A stretch of 64,000 nt of DNA from Alphaproteobacteria bacterium (GCA_016125135.1 WGMJ01000018.1:208707-272706), one strand, 5' to 3'; numbered from the stretch's first letter, positions 51,631 to 61,778 are shown. Numbers and translations: made by a program. The notes: generated from the sequence alone by a model not told the origin.

Positions 51631-52555
51631 GGAACCTCAGAATCTTTAAATACTCGCGTGGGTCTTTCTGGACACCGTGGCTTTGTGCGCGCGGAATCAA
51701 GTAATGATGCAGTCGCGTTACCAGAATACGGAACGCGGCTGCTTGCGCCATTAATTTCGAGTATTTCAATTCATCGTCAGTAAATTTACGAACGGATTGA
51801 TACGCTTCCATAAAATGCCCTGCACGCTCGGGCATATAGTGGCCATCCAGAAAACAAAACGCGTTATAGGCCAGCGCAAGGTCATACAAATAAAAATCCG
51901 TGCAGGTAAAATAGAAATCAATAATGCCTGTTACATCTTTTCCTTCAAAGAACAGATTGTCAGGGAAATAATCCGCATGGACAACGCCTAGCGGCAAATC
52001 TTTTGGCCACTCTTGTGTAATCTGTTCAAGCTTATTTTTCAAATAAGCTGTTAAACCGCTCTCGATTTTCTCTGGCAAATCGCCAAGCTCACCTAATAGC
52101 TTTTTCCATTCATCAAGGCTCATACTATTGGGCAGGTCACCCTTATACCCTACAGATGCCCGGTGCATGGCTGCCAGAAACCGCGCTGCCGATTCAATAT
52201 TCGGAATTGTATAATCTTTAATTTGCAAAATAGTGCCGCGCATCAGACTCAGGATTGAACAGCTGCGGCCATTGAGGAGCGCCGTGCAATCCCCCGCTTT
52301 CGTGCGTGCAATAACAGGACAGTGAATACCCCATTCCTGTAAGTGCTCCATGAACCCGAAAACAAAAGGCAAATCCTGCGCATTCACACGGATTTCAAAC
52401 AACGTAAACACAAACTGGCCTTGCGTTGTATCCAGAAAATAATTTGTATTATCAATACCCGCTGCAATGGGCGTAAACTTTGTACGTGTACCGATATCAT
52501 ATTGCTCTAGAAGCGCATCAATCTCGCTTTCTGACACTTCGGTAAAGACGGCCAT
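51617..52555 (-). CDS. thrB: homoserine kinase
   Basis: This ThrB of the aminoglycoside-phosphotransferase-like fold phosphorylates homoserine in threonine synthesis. The 312-residue protein has [22 protein letters not shown] at the start (landmark [16 protein letters not shown]), GIDNTNYFL, and the catalytic/metal segment [28 protein letters not shown] (landmarks [10 protein letters not shown] and GIIDFYF). It starts at the last base of the ispH stop codon, so the two are coupled. This alphaproteobacterial ThrB is unrelated to the GHMP-type ThrB of E. coli. Confidence 0.93.
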   Translation of the reverse strand: MAVFTEVSESEIDALLEQYDIGTRTKFTPIAAGIDNTNYFLDTTQGQFVFTLFEIRVNAQDLPFVFGFMEHLQEWGIHCPVIARTKAGDCTALLNGRSCSILSLMRGTILQIKDYTIPNIESAARFLAAMHRASVGYKGDLPNSMSLDEWKKLLGELGDLPEKIESGLTAYLKNKLEQITQEWPKDLPLGVVHADYFPDNLFFEGKDVTGIIDFYFTCTDFYLYDLALAYNAFCFLDGHYMPERAGHFMEAYQSVRKFTDDELKYSKLMAQAAAFRILVTRLHHYLIPRAQSHGVQKDPREYLKILRFHEQN

Positions 52556-53514
52556 TACACGGCCTCCCTTAAGACACGCGGAATATTAAAGACAACCTGC
52601 TCTTCCTGCAGCGTAATTTCCTCTAGCAGCACGTCGAAATTATTTTTCAGCGTGGTAACGACTTCTTCAATTAGAATTTCAGGTGCTGATGCCCCCGCAG
52701 TAAGGCCCAAAGTTTCTACATTTTCAAGAAATGCAAAATCAATGTCAGCGGCACGCTGTATCAAGGTTGCTTTCGGGCAGCCATAGATGCGTGCCACCTC
52801 TACCAAACGGTTGGAGTTTGACGAGTTTGGCGCGCCAATCACGTAAAGCGCATCAATACGTGGTGCAATGGCCTTTACAGCCTCTTGCCGGTTTGTTGTG
52901 GCGTAGCAAATATCTTCTTTGCCCGGCCCTTTGATATCAGGAAATCTTTCTTTTAAAGCTTTTACAATATTGGCTGTGTCATCAACCGAGAGCGTTGTTT
53001 GCGTGCAATAGGCCAGTTTGCTTTCATCGCGCACTTTGGCTTTTGTAATATCGTCAACTGTTTCGATAAGCAATACTTCACCTGCTGGCAGCTGGCCCAT
53101 TGTGCCGACAACTTCGGGGTGGCCCTTATGGCCGATGAGAATAACCTGCCGCCCTTCCTTATAGTGGCGCTCCGCTTCGTAATGCACTTTTGTTACCAGC
53201 GGACATGTTGCATCAATATGGAACATATTTTTTTGTTGTGCTTCGGCAGGGACTGATTTCGGCACGCCATGCGCAGAAAAAATAACAGGGCGCTCATGGT
53301 CATTCTCGGGTATGTCGGCAAGTTCCTCGACAAACACCGCGCCTTTTGCCCGCAACCCCTCAACCACGAATTTGTTATGCACAATCTCGTGGCGCACATA
53401 AACAGGCGCACCGTATTTCTCAAGCGCTTTTTCAACAATCTGGATCGCGCGATCAACCCCCGCGCAGAAGCCGCGCGGCGCTGTTAACAGAATCCTGAGC
53501 TGTTTTTTCTGCAT
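52555..53514 (-). CDS. ispH: 4-hydroxy-3-methylbut-2-enyl diphosphate reductase
   Basis: IspH makes IPP and DMAPP in the last step of the MEP pathway with a 4Fe-4S cluster. The 319-residue protein has the three cluster cysteines in [24 protein letters not shown] and [12 protein letters not shown], plus [15 protein letters not shown] and [15 protein letters not shown]. The start at 53514 has AAGG five bases upstream; a longer frame upstream lacks a ribosome binding site. Dxs and IspA of the same pathway are 2-3 kb downstream on the other strand. Confidence 0.95.
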   Translation of the reverse strand: MQKKQLRILLTAPRGFCAGVDRAIQIVEKALEKYGAPVYVRHEIVHNKFVVEGLRAKGAVFVEELADIPENDHERPVIFSAHGVPKSVPAEAQQKNMFHIDATCPLVTKVHYEAERHYKEGRQVILIGHKGHPEVVGTMGQLPAGEVLLIETVDDITKAKVRDESKLAYCTQTTLSVDDTANIVKALKERFPDIKGPGKEDICYATTNRQEAVKAIAPRIDALYVIGAPNSSNSNRLVEVARIYGCPKATLIQRAADIDFAFLENVETLGLTAGASAPEILIEEVVTTLKNNFDVLLEEITLQEEQVVFNIPRVLREAV

Positions 53515-53593
53515 AAAAACCTTATATTGCAGTTTATCGGCCCTTGCCAGTGATTTCATAATGGGCCAATTTAATGAATGTTCATTTTATCAC

Positions 53594-53672
53594 GTCATTC
53601 CCGCGAAGGCGGGAATCCATCAGGCAACATCTGAGATGGGTGATTATGGATGCCCGCCTCCGCGGGCATGAC
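53594..53672. repeat. two-hairpin palindromic element, copy 8 (79 bp)
   Basis: GTCAT, hairpin TTCCCGCGAAGGCGGGAA, core, hairpin TGCCCGCCTCCGCGGGCA, ATGAC. It lies between ispH and the lipoprotein gene at 53691 and ends 19 bases before its start codon. Confidence 0.9.
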
Positions 53673-53690
53673 GATAGAGAGGAAAAAAGT

Positions 53691-54335
53691 ATGAAAATAA
53701 AAAAAATTCTGGCCCTGGCCGCAATCACTCTTTTTCTAACAGGCTGCGAAACTGCAAGCAGTGTTGAAAGCTACTTCAAGGGCTTAAGCTGGGGCACGCA
53801 AGCAAACTCGCAAGCACAGTTTATTTCTGCGCCGCAAGGCTGCCCAAAAGTGGCCATCTTCCCCGAGCTGTCCAAAGTATCTGAGTTCACAACACCTGAT
53901 ACAACTGACAAGGACGAGTTGATCGGCACAGCTTATGTGCTGAATGTCGGCACACGCTGCGTTTACAACAATGACCGTTTCTTGAGTGATATCCAGATTA
54001 CCTTTAATGGTGAACTAGGCCCAAAAGGCCGTGCACGTGCGGCTGATGAAGTTACATTTTCGTACCCATACTTCTTTGCTGTTGTCGGGCCAAATGGCGG
54101 CATTTCAACGAAAAAAGTTTACGCCTTTACAACCACCTACCCTGCCAACAAAACGCGCACAACTGCCACGCAAACCGTGCAGGAGCAAATTGTACTGCCA
54201 GACCGCAATGCAGGCGACCAATACACGATTTATATAGGCTTCCAGCTTTCGGAAGAGCAATTGAAGTATAACCGTGATATGGGCGTAACAGCACCGGTTA
54301 TTACGCAAGAGCCTGCACCAGTTCCTGCTCAGTAA
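53691..54335 (+). CDS. lipoprotein of unknown function
   Basis: The 214-residue protein has a lipoprotein signal (MKIKKILALAAITLFLTGC) with lipobox LTGC. The mature part has an extended beta pattern (GCPKVAIFPELSKVSEF, VLNVGTRCVYNNDRFLSDIQITFNGELG as landmarks GTRCVYNNDRFL and ITFNGELGP, FSYPYFFAVVGPNGGI) and a proline-rich C-terminus (APVITQEPAPVPAQ). I do not know the family. The start at 53691 has AGAGGAAAA upstream; upstream frame extension runs through palindromic copy 8 and is not native. Likely outer membrane. Confidence 0.78.
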   Translation: MKIKKILALAAITLFLTGCETASSVESYFKGLSWGTQANSQAQFISAPQGCPKVAIFPELSKVSEFTTPDTTDKDELIGTAYVLNVGTRCVYNNDRFLSDIQITFNGELGPKGRARAADEVTFSYPYFFAVVGPNGGISTKKVYAFTTTYPANKTRTTATQTVQEQIVLPDRNAGDQYTIYIGFQLSEEQLKYNRDMGVTAPVITQEPAPVPAQ

Positions 54336-55108
54336 TCCGCGTTTTTTACCTGTAGAAACCGCACATTCTCATCCTCAAGTACAACGCACGTGAGCTTGCC
54401 GTGTTGGTAGAGGCCCGTATCGATTGCGATGCGGTAATGATGTATCTCGGGCTTTTCAAAAATCGTATGGCCATGCACAACGCAATAAGGGAGCGCTGGC
54501 CCCGTATAATCCAGAAATCCCGGGCGGATCATCATAAGATCCCAATCGCTTTGCTGGTTTAAAGGTTTCAGCGGATTAACGCCTGCGTGCGCAAAAACAT
54601 AATCACCATTTTGCCACATCATGCTCAGGTTCTTCATAAATTCGATATGCGCTTGCGGCACCAGATTCTTTGCTTGCTCTGCATAACGCTCGTAATCGGC
54701 AGGCAGTAACATTTCAACTTTCGGTATATCGGGAATGCCGTAAGTCTGTAACGTTTCACGCCCGCCATAAACCAGATAGTCACGCCGTTGCAAAGGCGCT
54801 TCCATAAAATCCAGTAAGCCGTTTTCGTGGTTACCTTTCAGGAAAATACGCGTAAGCCCTTCTACCTGTTCGGTACTCATACGCAGCAGATATTCGACCA
54901 CCTCGGCATTGGCAGGGCCACGGTCGATATAATCACCGATATAGAGGATAACGACATGATCGAAATCTCCATTTTGCATATCGTTATCGATCGCAAGGTG
55001 CATCGCCTTGAGCGTTTTCAAATGGCCATGGATATCGCCTATCGCGTAAATCCTTGTTTTCGCTGATGTTTTATAGGGCCAGTTTGCGGGCGTTGTGGGG
55101 AAAACCAC
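54329..55108 (-). CDS. PPP-family metallophosphatase
   Basis: The 259-residue protein has the full phosphoesterase signature: YAIGDIHGHLKTL, YIGDYIDRGPANAE, LKGNHENGLLDFME and CVVHGHTIF, with a late DTGLYQHGKL. This is the order of metal ligands in PP1/PP2A-like bacterial serine/threonine phosphatases and ApaH relatives. The start is GTG at 55108, seven bases after AAGGA; a longer frame would overlap xseB. Its protein substrate is unknown. It converges with the lipoprotein gene, overlapping by seven bases. Confidence 0.82.
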   Translation of the reverse strand: MVFPTTPANWPYKTSAKTRIYAIGDIHGHLKTLKAMHLAIDNDMQNGDFDHVVILYIGDYIDRGPANAEVVEYLLRMSTEQVEGLTRIFLKGNHENGLLDFMEAPLQRRDYLVYGGRETLQTYGIPDIPKVEMLLPADYERYAEQAKNLVPQAHIEFMKNLSMMWQNGDYVFAHAGVNPLKPLNQQSDWDLMMIRPGFLDYTGPALPYCVVHGHTIFEKPEIHHYRIAIDTGLYQHGKLTCVVLEDENVRFLQVKNADY

Positions 55109-55157
55109 TGTATTTTCCTTGTTTATCAAGCACTTCTGGTGTAGTTTAGCGCCGATA

Positions 55158-55394
55158 ATGTCAAAAGCAAGCACTACAACAGACCTCTCTTTCGAGCAGG
55201 CAATGGGCAATCTTGAAACGATTGTAAAAGATCTGGAAAGCGGCAAGACCGATCTGGAATCCGCCATTACTGCCTATGAAAAAGGGATGGAGCTAAAGAA
55301 TTTCTGTGAAGCCAAGCTTCGCGACGCCCAGATGAAGGTCGAGAAAATTACCCTCGCTGGTGGAAAAGCAAAAACAGAAGATTTCAAAGAGTAA
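55158..55394 (+). CDS. xseB: exodeoxyribonuclease VII small subunit
   Basis: XseB forms the small subunit of the single-strand exonuclease. The 78-residue protein has LSFEQAMGNLETIVKDLESGKTDLESAITAYEKGMELKNFCEAKLRDAQMKVE, seen here through landmarks ETIVKDLESGKTDLE and YEKGMEL, the family signature. The start is ATG at 55158; an in-frame upstream ATG would overlap the divergent phosphatase gene. It begins the xseB-ispA-dxs run common in Proteobacteria. The large subunit gene xseA is not here. Confidence 0.92.
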   Translation: MSKASTTTDLSFEQAMGNLETIVKDLESGKTDLESAITAYEKGMELKNFCEAKLRDAQMKVEKITLAGGKAKTEDFKE

Positions 55395-55412
55395 AATCAA
55401 AGGGAAACAGCC

Positions 55413-56318
55413 ATGCCAGCACCACGCCAAGGTAGTCAAGAACTGGAAGATGCCATTAATGAGGTCCGCGAAGCCGTTGGCAAAACAATTGTCCGTCTGC
55501 TGCCTGAAACAGATCTGGCCGAAGCACCACTTTTCGATGCGATGCGCTATGGCGCTTCCAGCGGTAAACGCCTGCGTCCGTTTATGGTGATCCAGTCAGC
55601 CAAGCTTTTCAATGTTGACCCTTCGCGTGCGCGCCGTGTTGCTGCTGCTGTTGAAATGGTTCACGCCTATTCACTTGTGCATGATGACTTGCCCGCAATG
55701 GATAACGCCGATCTACGCCGTGGTAAACCTACTGTGCACCGCGCTTTCGACGAAGCCACTGCCATATTGGCCGGTGACGGGCTTTTAACACTCGCCTTTG
55801 AGATTCTGGGTGATGTAGAAACGCATGAAGACCCGCGCGTCCGCTGCGACCTGATGGTAACGCTTGCAAAAGCTGCCGGTGCGCACGGTATGGTCGGTGG
55901 TCAGATGCTCGACATGATTGGCGAGACAAGCAATTTCGACCTTGGCACAATCAGCCGTTTACAACGCATGAAAACAGGCAAGCTTATGGCTTTCGCTTGT
56001 GAGGCCGGTGCTATTCTGGGCAAAGCCAGCGAAGCACAGCGCCGTGCGCTTTGTAACTACGCGTTTGACCTTGGCCTCGCCTTTCAGGTAACAGACGATA
56101 TTCTTGACGTTGAACAGCCAGTCGGCGTTACTGGCAAACCTGCGAACCAAGACGAGAAAGCCGGTAAATCAACTTTCGTCTCCACAATGGGTAAAGAGCA
56201 AGCGCGGCAACGTGCTGAAATGCTCGTGAATCAGGCCATTAGCCACCTGCATGTTTTCTCGGGCCGCGCGAAGCTGCTGGAAGAACTCGCCTACTACGTG
56301 CTGAACCGCCGCGCTTAA
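55413..56318 (+). CDS. ispA: polyprenyl (farnesyl/geranyl) diphosphate synthase
   Basis: IspA condenses IPP with allylic diphosphates. The 301-residue all-helical protein has YGASSGKRLRPFMVI, the first aspartate-rich motif in SLVHDDLPAMDNADLRRGKPT, and the second in FQVTDDILDVEQP. The residues before the first motif (MVHAYSLVHDDLP) fit a farnesyl-type product. AGGGAAAC lies before the ATG. It is followed by dxs after three bases. Confidence 0.94.
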   Translation: MPAPRQGSQELEDAINEVREAVGKTIVRLLPETDLAEAPLFDAMRYGASSGKRLRPFMVIQSAKLFNVDPSRARRVAAAVEMVHAYSLVHDDLPAMDNADLRRGKPTVHRAFDEATAILAGDGLLTLAFEILGDVETHEDPRVRCDLMVTLAKAAGAHGMVGGQMLDMIGETSNFDLGTISRLQRMKTGKLMAFACEAGAILGKASEAQRRALCNYAFDLGLAFQVTDDILDVEQPVGVTGKPANQDEKAGKSTFVSTMGKEQARQRAEMLVNQAISHLHVFSGRAKLLEELAYYVLNRRA

Positions 56319-56321
56319 GCC

Positions 56322-58250
56322 ATGAAGCAAGCCACCCGCCATACAGACCCCGCAGGATATATATCCAACTCGGGCCGCCTGATTGACCGTGTGAACACAC
56401 CGGATGATTTCCGCCATTATTCCGATGAACAACTGAAACAACTTGCCGATGAAGTGCGCCAGCTGACTGTTGAAACAGTTTCAAAAACTGGTGGGCATTT
56501 AGGCGCAAGCCTTGGCGTGGTTGAGCTGACTGTTGCTATTCACGCTGTATTCAACACGCCGCAAGACAAACTGATATGGGATGTAGGCCACCAAGCTTAC
56601 CCGCATAAAATCCTGACGGGCCGCAAAGATATCATCCATACGCTACGCCAAGGTGGTGGCCTTAGCGGCTTCACAAAGCGCAGTGAAAGCGAATATGACC
56701 CGTTCGGCGCTGCGCATAGCTCGACCTCTATCTCGGCAGGGCTTGGCATGGCGGTTGCGCATGCGCTTGCACAGGATGATGATACAAATACAATCTGCGT
56801 GATTGGTGATGGCGCCATTACTGCTGGCATGGCCTACGAGGCCATGAATAATGCCGGGACGATGAAATCACGCCTGTTGGTTATTCTGAACGACAACGAC
56901 ATGTCGATTGCACCGCCTGTGGGCGCGATCAGCAAATATCTTTCCCGCCTTGTCTCTTCAAAACCCTACGAGCGCGCGCGTAATGCTGCGAAGAAGGCCG
57001 TGTCACTCCTTCCTTCTCCCGTACAAGGCGCATTGAAGCAGGCCGAGGAATCTGCGCGCGGTGCCGTTGGCTCACGCTCTATTTTTGAGGATATGGGCTT
57101 CTTTTATATCGGGCCGATTGACGGGCATGATATGAACGCCCTGCTGCCAGTGCTGCGCAATATCCGCGATACAAAACATAACCGCCCTGTGATGCTGCAT
57201 ATCCGTACAGAAAAAGGCCATGGCTATGCGCCAGCAGAGTCAGCGCCTGATAAAATGCACGGCGTTGTAAAATTTGATGTTGTAACCGGCACACAAAACA
57301 AACCAAAAGCCACACGCCCGCAATATACAAAAGTATTTGCCCAGACATTGATTGATATCGCCAAGCGCGATGAAAAGGTTGTAGGCATTACAGGGGCCAT
57401 GCCATCAGGCACGGGGATGGATTTATTCGAGCAGCAATTCCCCGACCGCATGTTTGATGTCGGTATTGCCGAACAACACGCCGTCACCTTTGCAGCTGGT
57501 ATGGCGACTGAAGGCTACAAACCATTTGTTGCCATCTACTCGACCTTCCTGCAACGCGCCTATGACCAGATTGTGCATGATGTTGCGCTTCAAAATTTGC
57601 CCGTTCGCTTTGCCATTGACCGTGCAGGGCTTGTGGGTGCAGATGGCGCCACCCACGCAGGCGCGTTCGATACAGCCTACCTTGCCTGCCTGCCGAATAT
57701 GGTTTTAATGGCCGCGAGTGATGAAGCCGAGCTACAGCGCATGGTCATGACCGCTTATGTTCATAATAGTGGACCTATCGCTTTCCGCTTCCCGCGTGGT
57801 GAAGGCACAGGCGTTACGCTTGCGGCCAATATCGAGCCACTAGAAATTGGCAAAGGTCGTATTGTCCGTAAGGGTGAGAATGTAGCGATACTGAGCTACG
57901 GCGCACGCCTTGAAGAATGTATAAAGGCAGCAGATGCACTCGCCGCAAACGGTAAAAATGTAACAGTTGCGGACGCGCGTTTTGCCAAACCGCTTGATGC
58001 CGCCCTGATTGATGACCTCGCCCGCACCCATAGCGCTATCATAACGATTGAAGAAGGTGCACGTGGCGGCTTTGGCGCTGCTGTACTGGAGTACCTATCC
58101 AACAGTGGACAACTTGATGGCAACCTTGCCATCCGCACAATGTGCCTGCCCGATATTTTTCAGGACCACGACAAGCCCGAGAAACAATATGATGAAGCAA
58201 GCCTGAACGCCCGGCACATAGAAGCCATGGTGAACAGGCTCTGGAAGTAA
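56322..58250 (+). CDS. dxs: 1-deoxy-D-xylulose-5-phosphate synthase
   Basis: Dxs condenses pyruvate and glyceraldehyde-3-phosphate with thiamine diphosphate, the first step of the MEP pathway. The 642-residue protein has [33 protein letters not shown], the TPP motif [18 protein letters not shown], and the transketolase-like [16 protein letters not shown] in the second half. Length and motifs are canonical. It follows ispA closely and its stop overlaps the next start by one base. Confidence 0.97.
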   Translation: MKQATRHTDPAGYISNSGRLIDRVNTPDDFRHYSDEQLKQLADEVRQLTVETVSKTGGHLGASLGVVELTVAIHAVFNTPQDKLIWDVGHQAYPHKILTGRKDIIHTLRQGGGLSGFTKRSESEYDPFGAAHSSTSISAGLGMAVAHALAQDDDTNTICVIGDGAITAGMAYEAMNNAGTMKSRLLVILNDNDMSIAPPVGAISKYLSRLVSSKPYERARNAAKKAVSLLPSPVQGALKQAEESARGAVGSRSIFEDMGFFYIGPIDGHDMNALLPVLRNIRDTKHNRPVMLHIRTEKGHGYAPAESAPDKMHGVVKFDVVTGTQNKPKATRPQYTKVFAQTLIDIAKRDEKVVGITGAMPSGTGMDLFEQQFPDRMFDVGIAEQHAVTFAAGMATEGYKPFVAIYSTFLQRAYDQIVHDVALQNLPVRFAIDRAGLVGADGATHAGAFDTAYLACLPNMVLMAASDEAELQRMVMTAYVHNSGPIAFRFPRGEGTGVTLAANIEPLEIGKGRIVRKGENVAILSYGARLEECIKAADALAANGKNVTVADARFAKPLDAALIDDLARTHSAIITIEEGARGGFGAAVLEYLSNSGQLDGNLAIRTMCLPDIFQDHDKPEKQYDEASLNARHIEAMVNRLWK

Positions 58251-58957
58251 TGAACGAGATTAAATACCCTACAATTGTACTTTTCGATATGGATGGAACC
58301 ACTGTGCGCCATATCAACCCGCGCCTGCTTCATTTGGCCGAGTTTCTCGATGACTTCACATTCAACATCAGCCAGTTTTTCAGCCGCTTCCGTTTCCGCA
58401 AGGCGCGCGTTACACATGGTCGTCGCCGCATCCGTCCGAAGCTTATTGTTCATCGTGCGCTGCATAAAATCCGCCGCAAATCAGTCGAGCAGATTGTTGA
58501 ACCATGTGACGGTATTTACGATGTGCTTGATTACCTGAAGGGTAAAAATATCCCGATGGGTATTGTCAGTAACGGGCTTGGTAAGGGCTATGGCCATGAT
58601 ATTCTGGCGCGGTTTGATATGGAAAAATATTTTTTAGGGCAAGTTTTTGTTGAGGATATTACGCGTAGCAAACCGAACCCCGAGCCGCTTTTTCTTGCCC
58701 TTGAAAAAATGGGCCTGAAGCCGCAAGCGCAAGATGTTGTCTGGTATGTTGGTGACCGGAAGAAAGATATACTGGCAGCCCTTGCCGCGCAGCAGGAACT
58801 CCCCTGCACTGTAGAGGCCTTCGCCTACGGGCTTGATGCCTCGTTTACAATTCTTGAAAAAAGCCTGTCACCTGACCGTATATTCTATTCATTGCTGGAT
58901 ATGGAGCTTTTGTTACAAGAGCTTGAGGCTGAAAAATCAGCCGCCGTGCCTGCCTGA
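58250..58957 (+). CDS. HAD-superfamily hydrolase with a basic cap region
   Basis: The 235-residue protein has the HAD motifs I (VLFDMDGTTV), II (MGIVSNG), III (RSKPNPEPLF) and IV (VWYVGDRKKDILAA), so it should be a phosphatase like those of the phosphoglycolate/pyrophosphatase group. Between motif I and II there is an unusually basic stretch (FRFRKARVTHGRRRIRPKL) rich in Arg and Lys, which could bind nucleic acid or a membrane surface. It overlaps the dxs stop by one base and so is coupled to it. The usual neighbour in many relatives is a TlyA-type methylase. Confidence 0.8.
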   Translation: MNEIKYPTIVLFDMDGTTVRHINPRLLHLAEFLDDFTFNISQFFSRFRFRKARVTHGRRRIRPKLIVHRALHKIRRKSVEQIVEPCDGIYDVLDYLKGKNIPMGIVSNGLGKGYGHDILARFDMEKYFLGQVFVEDITRSKPNPEPLFLALEKMGLKPQAQDVVWYVGDRKKDILAALAAQQELPCTVEAFAYGLDASFTILEKSLSPDRIFYSLLDMELLLQELEAEKSAAVPA

Positions 58958-58959
58958 AA

Positions 58960-60807
58960 CTAAAACCCGAGCCTTGTATCAAGTGCCAGTACGCCGCTTT
59001 GCATTAAATCAAATCTGGCGCGGGTGTTTTTTAACCAGTCATAAAAGCCAATTTGCTGGCTTAACAAATCAACCAGCTTCTGCAGCTTTGATTCCGGCTT
59101 CGGCAAAGTAACAATGTTTAATTTACTGCGGTCTTTAACACCCAGCTTCTCTGCCATGCCATCAAGCGTTTGTGGCAAGCCACCCAGCTCATCAACCAGC
59201 CCCACATCTTTTGCCTGCTCGCCAGTATAAACCTGCCCCTTTGCCAGTGCTTCCACTTTATCTGCAGGCATTTTACGCCCCTCAGCAACACGCGTAATAA
59301 AGTTATCATAGACAGCATCAAGCGATGCTTCAAAACGCTCTTGCTGCGCTGGTGAAAACCCTTTGTTGAAAGAATACATACCGGCATTCTTGCCAAAGCT
59401 TACGCTTTCCCAGTTCACGCCCAGCTTGTCCCAAAGCTTCGCAAGGTTGAACTTGCCGCCAGCCACACCAATTGACCCGGTAAGGGTTGCAGGCGTTGCG
59501 TAAATTTTATCGGCATCTGCTGCAATCCAGTAACCACCCGATGCAGCTGCGCGCCCCATGGAAACATAAACAGGCTTGCCCTTGTCTTTAACCTTCAGGA
59601 TGGCACGGCGAATTGTTTCAGATGCCGTTGGCGAGCCACCAGGGCTATCAATACGCAGTACCATGCCTTTAATGTCATCCGCTTCCGCAACGTCATAAAG
59701 AATATCTGCCAGCTGTCGTGCAGACGCAATGTCGGCATCATCAAGTCCGCCTGCCCCGCTGGGTTCCCCCATCACAATAGGGCCGCTTGCGTATACAACC
59801 GCCACATTCTCGTGCTTGCCGAAAGATTTGGTCGTAATTTCATTGCTGCTCACATAGGCATAGTCGGCAATATTTACAAAAATCTTGTAGTTCTGTTCAC
59901 GCTTGCCCGTAACCTTTTCAACAATGTCATCAATAATCACATCGCTGTAATCCAGCCGGTCAATCAGCTTGTTTGTCACCGCTTCTTCGGCTGTCAGCAT
60001 GCCTTTATCGACCCATCCTTGCACGGTGGCTTCGCTTACTTTTCTGTCTGTTGCAATAGCCGAAACAACCTGCTTCGTCATATTGCCTAACAGCTTATTG
60101 TAGGTTTCACGTGTGTAGGAGGACATATGCTTGTCTGTCATGTTCTCCATAATGCTTTTATATTCCTTGCGGTGGAAAAACTCGGGCTCGGCCCCCACTT
60201 TATCAAGCGTTTCACGAATATAGGGCAACTCAGCGCGGAACCCTTCCATGGCGACGGTCCCGATAGGCTGCATCCAGATTTCATCAAATGCGCTCGCAAG
60301 ATAATATGAAGCAAGTCCGCTGGCTTCCTCGCCATAACTGACAGAGTAGATTTTTGTGAATTTGCCTGCGTCTTTTACTTTTTGCAATGCGCTGCGCAGT
60401 TCCTGAATTTGTGAAAGGCTGCCCGGGTTACTACGTAATGAAAACACAACACCTTGCACACGCTTGTCCTTTGCTGCTTTCTCGAGCGTTTCAGTAAGCT
60501 GATAAAGGGACAGCCCTTCCGACAAGCGCGGGTTTAAAAGATTGATCCGCGACGGACGCTCGACAACCGGTTCGTTAACCGGAAAAACAAGAACGAATTT
60601 TGATGGCAGCGAAGGCGCACCCGAAGGAATAAAAACAGAAGCAAGCAAAGATAGTGCAAACGAACCCACAATAAAAACGCCTACAACCATGCAAAGGCGT
60701 TTCAGCCACAAAAACACACGGCTACCAATACGGCGCAAACGAGACGGCGGAGCAAGCTTTGGCTGCGGATTAAATACAAGTGTACGCTTGCGGGAAAAAT
60801 AGGCCAT
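58960..60807 (-). CDS. sppA: signal peptide peptidase SppA, long (67K) type
   Basis: SppA degrades cleaved signal peptides at the inner membrane. The 615-residue protein has a positively charged N-terminus, one span (about 33-58), and two tandem ClpP-like domains: the N-terminal one contributes Lys (RKEYKSIMENM), the C-terminal one Ser (GRAAASGGYWIAADADKIYA), together the catalytic dyad. LRIDSPGGSPTASETI is also conserved. It is convergent with the HAD gene, two bases apart. fabI lies five bases upstream on the same strand. Confidence 0.94.
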   Translation of the reverse strand: MAYFSRKRTLVFNPQPKLAPPSRLRRIGSRVFLWLKRLCMVVGVFIVGSFALSLLASVFIPSGAPSLPSKFVLVFPVNEPVVERPSRINLLNPRLSEGLSLYQLTETLEKAAKDKRVQGVVFSLRSNPGSLSQIQELRSALQKVKDAGKFTKIYSVSYGEEASGLASYYLASAFDEIWMQPIGTVAMEGFRAELPYIRETLDKVGAEPEFFHRKEYKSIMENMTDKHMSSYTRETYNKLLGNMTKQVVSAIATDRKVSEATVQGWVDKGMLTAEEAVTNKLIDRLDYSDVIIDDIVEKVTGKREQNYKIFVNIADYAYVSSNEITTKSFGKHENVAVVYASGPIVMGEPSGAGGLDDADIASARQLADILYDVAEADDIKGMVLRIDSPGGSPTASETIRRAILKVKDKGKPVYVSMGRAAASGGYWIAADADKIYATPATLTGSIGVAGGKFNLAKLWDKLGVNWESVSFGKNAGMYSFNKGFSPAQQERFEASLDAVYDNFITRVAEGRKMPADKVEALAKGQVYTGEQAKDVGLVDELGGLPQTLDGMAEKLGVKDRSKLNIVTLPKPESKLQKLVDLLSQQIGFYDWLKNTRARFDLMQSGVLALDTRLGF

Positions 60808-60812
60808 AAAGT

Positions 60813-61661
60813 CTATGCGGCTTTTTCGTTTTTCTCTGGTGACAATCCTTGGAGAAGCTGCGCTGTTTCTGCGGCAGCATCAATCGAAACCATGCCGACT
60901 GTATGATAGCCTGAATCAACATGCAGCACTTCACCTGTTACACCACTGCCAAGGTCACTCAGCAGGTACAAGCCAGTGCGGCCCACATCTTCAATTGTCA
61001 CGTTACGACGCAATGGTGCGTTCAACTCGTTCCATTTCAGGATATAGCGGAAATCGCCAATGCCGCTGGCAGCCAATGTTTTAATAGGGCCTGCAGAAAT
61101 AGCGTTTACACGGATACCACGCGGGCCTAGATCTGTTGCAAGGTAACGTACAGAAGCTTCCAATGCGGCTTTGGCAACACCCATGACGTTGTAGTGTGGC
61201 ATCACGCGCTCGGCACCGTAATAGGTGAGCGTTACAAGGCTACCATTCTCGTTCAGGAGTGGCGCAGCTTTTTGTGCAACTGCTGTAAACGAGTAAACAG
61301 AGATATCCATTGTTTTCAGGAAGTTCGCACGTGTTGTATTCAGATACAAACCATCGAGTTCGTTTTTATCAGAGAACGCAATTGCGTGAACAATAAAATC
61401 AAGCGTGCCCCATTCTTTTTGGATTTCTGCAAAAGTTGCATCAAGGCTTGCCTCGTCAGTTACATCGCAAGGCAGTACAATTTTTGAATTCACACTTTCA
61501 GTCAGCGGGCGTACGCGTTTTTCCAGCGCTTCCCCTTGGTACGTAAAGGCCAGCTCTGCGCCCTGTTCGATACAAGCTTGTGCGATGCCCCATGCGATCG
61601 AACGGTCATTCGCAACACCCATTATAAGGCCACGCTTGCCTTTCATTATTCCATTTTGCAT
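60813..61661 (-). CDS. fabI: enoyl-[acyl-carrier-protein] reductase (NADH)
   Basis: FabI reduces the enoyl-ACP double bond in each cycle of fatty acid synthesis. The 282-residue SDR protein has GKRGLIMGVANDRSIAWGIAQ, LPCDVTDEASLDATF, LDFIVHAIAFSDKNEL, TLTYYGAERVMPHYNVMGVAKAALE with the active Tyr and Lys (landmarks YYGAERV and YNVMGVAKAAL), and GPIKTLAASGIGDF. These identify the triclosan-target FabI type. AAAGG precedes the ATG. An internal ATG at codon 6 is an alternative start. Confidence 0.96.
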   Translation of the reverse strand: MQNGIMKGKRGLIMGVANDRSIAWGIAQACIEQGAELAFTYQGEALEKRVRPLTESVNSKIVLPCDVTDEASLDATFAEIQKEWGTLDFIVHAIAFSDKNELDGLYLNTTRANFLKTMDISVYSFTAVAQKAAPLLNENGSLVTLTYYGAERVMPHYNVMGVAKAALEASVRYLATDLGPRGIRVNAISAGPIKTLAASGIGDFRYILKWNELNAPLRRNVTIEDVGRTGLYLLSDLGSGVTGEVLHVDSGYHTVGMVSIDAAAETAQLLQGLSPEKNEKAA

Positions 61662-61778
61662 AACTGTAATGCCTTTCTGCTCCTCTTTTTTTATCCTAAC
61701 CTTTTCTTAAGGAAAAGAGGGGAGCATCGAAATAAGTCATTATTTCCTGTAACTTTCGCAGAAAAATCACCTTTTACC

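Noticed and set aside
4372..53672. CRISPR array
   Set aside because: The repeats are dispersed and palindromic, with no regular spacers and no cas genes.
53574..53690. N-terminal extension of the lipoprotein at 53691
   Set aside because: It is translated from palindromic copy 8 and would destroy the lipoprotein signal.
55109..55267. Longer form of the metallophosphatase
   Set aside because: It would overlap xseB, and the extra 53 residues have no conserved motif; a GTG with a good ribosome binding site lies at 55108.
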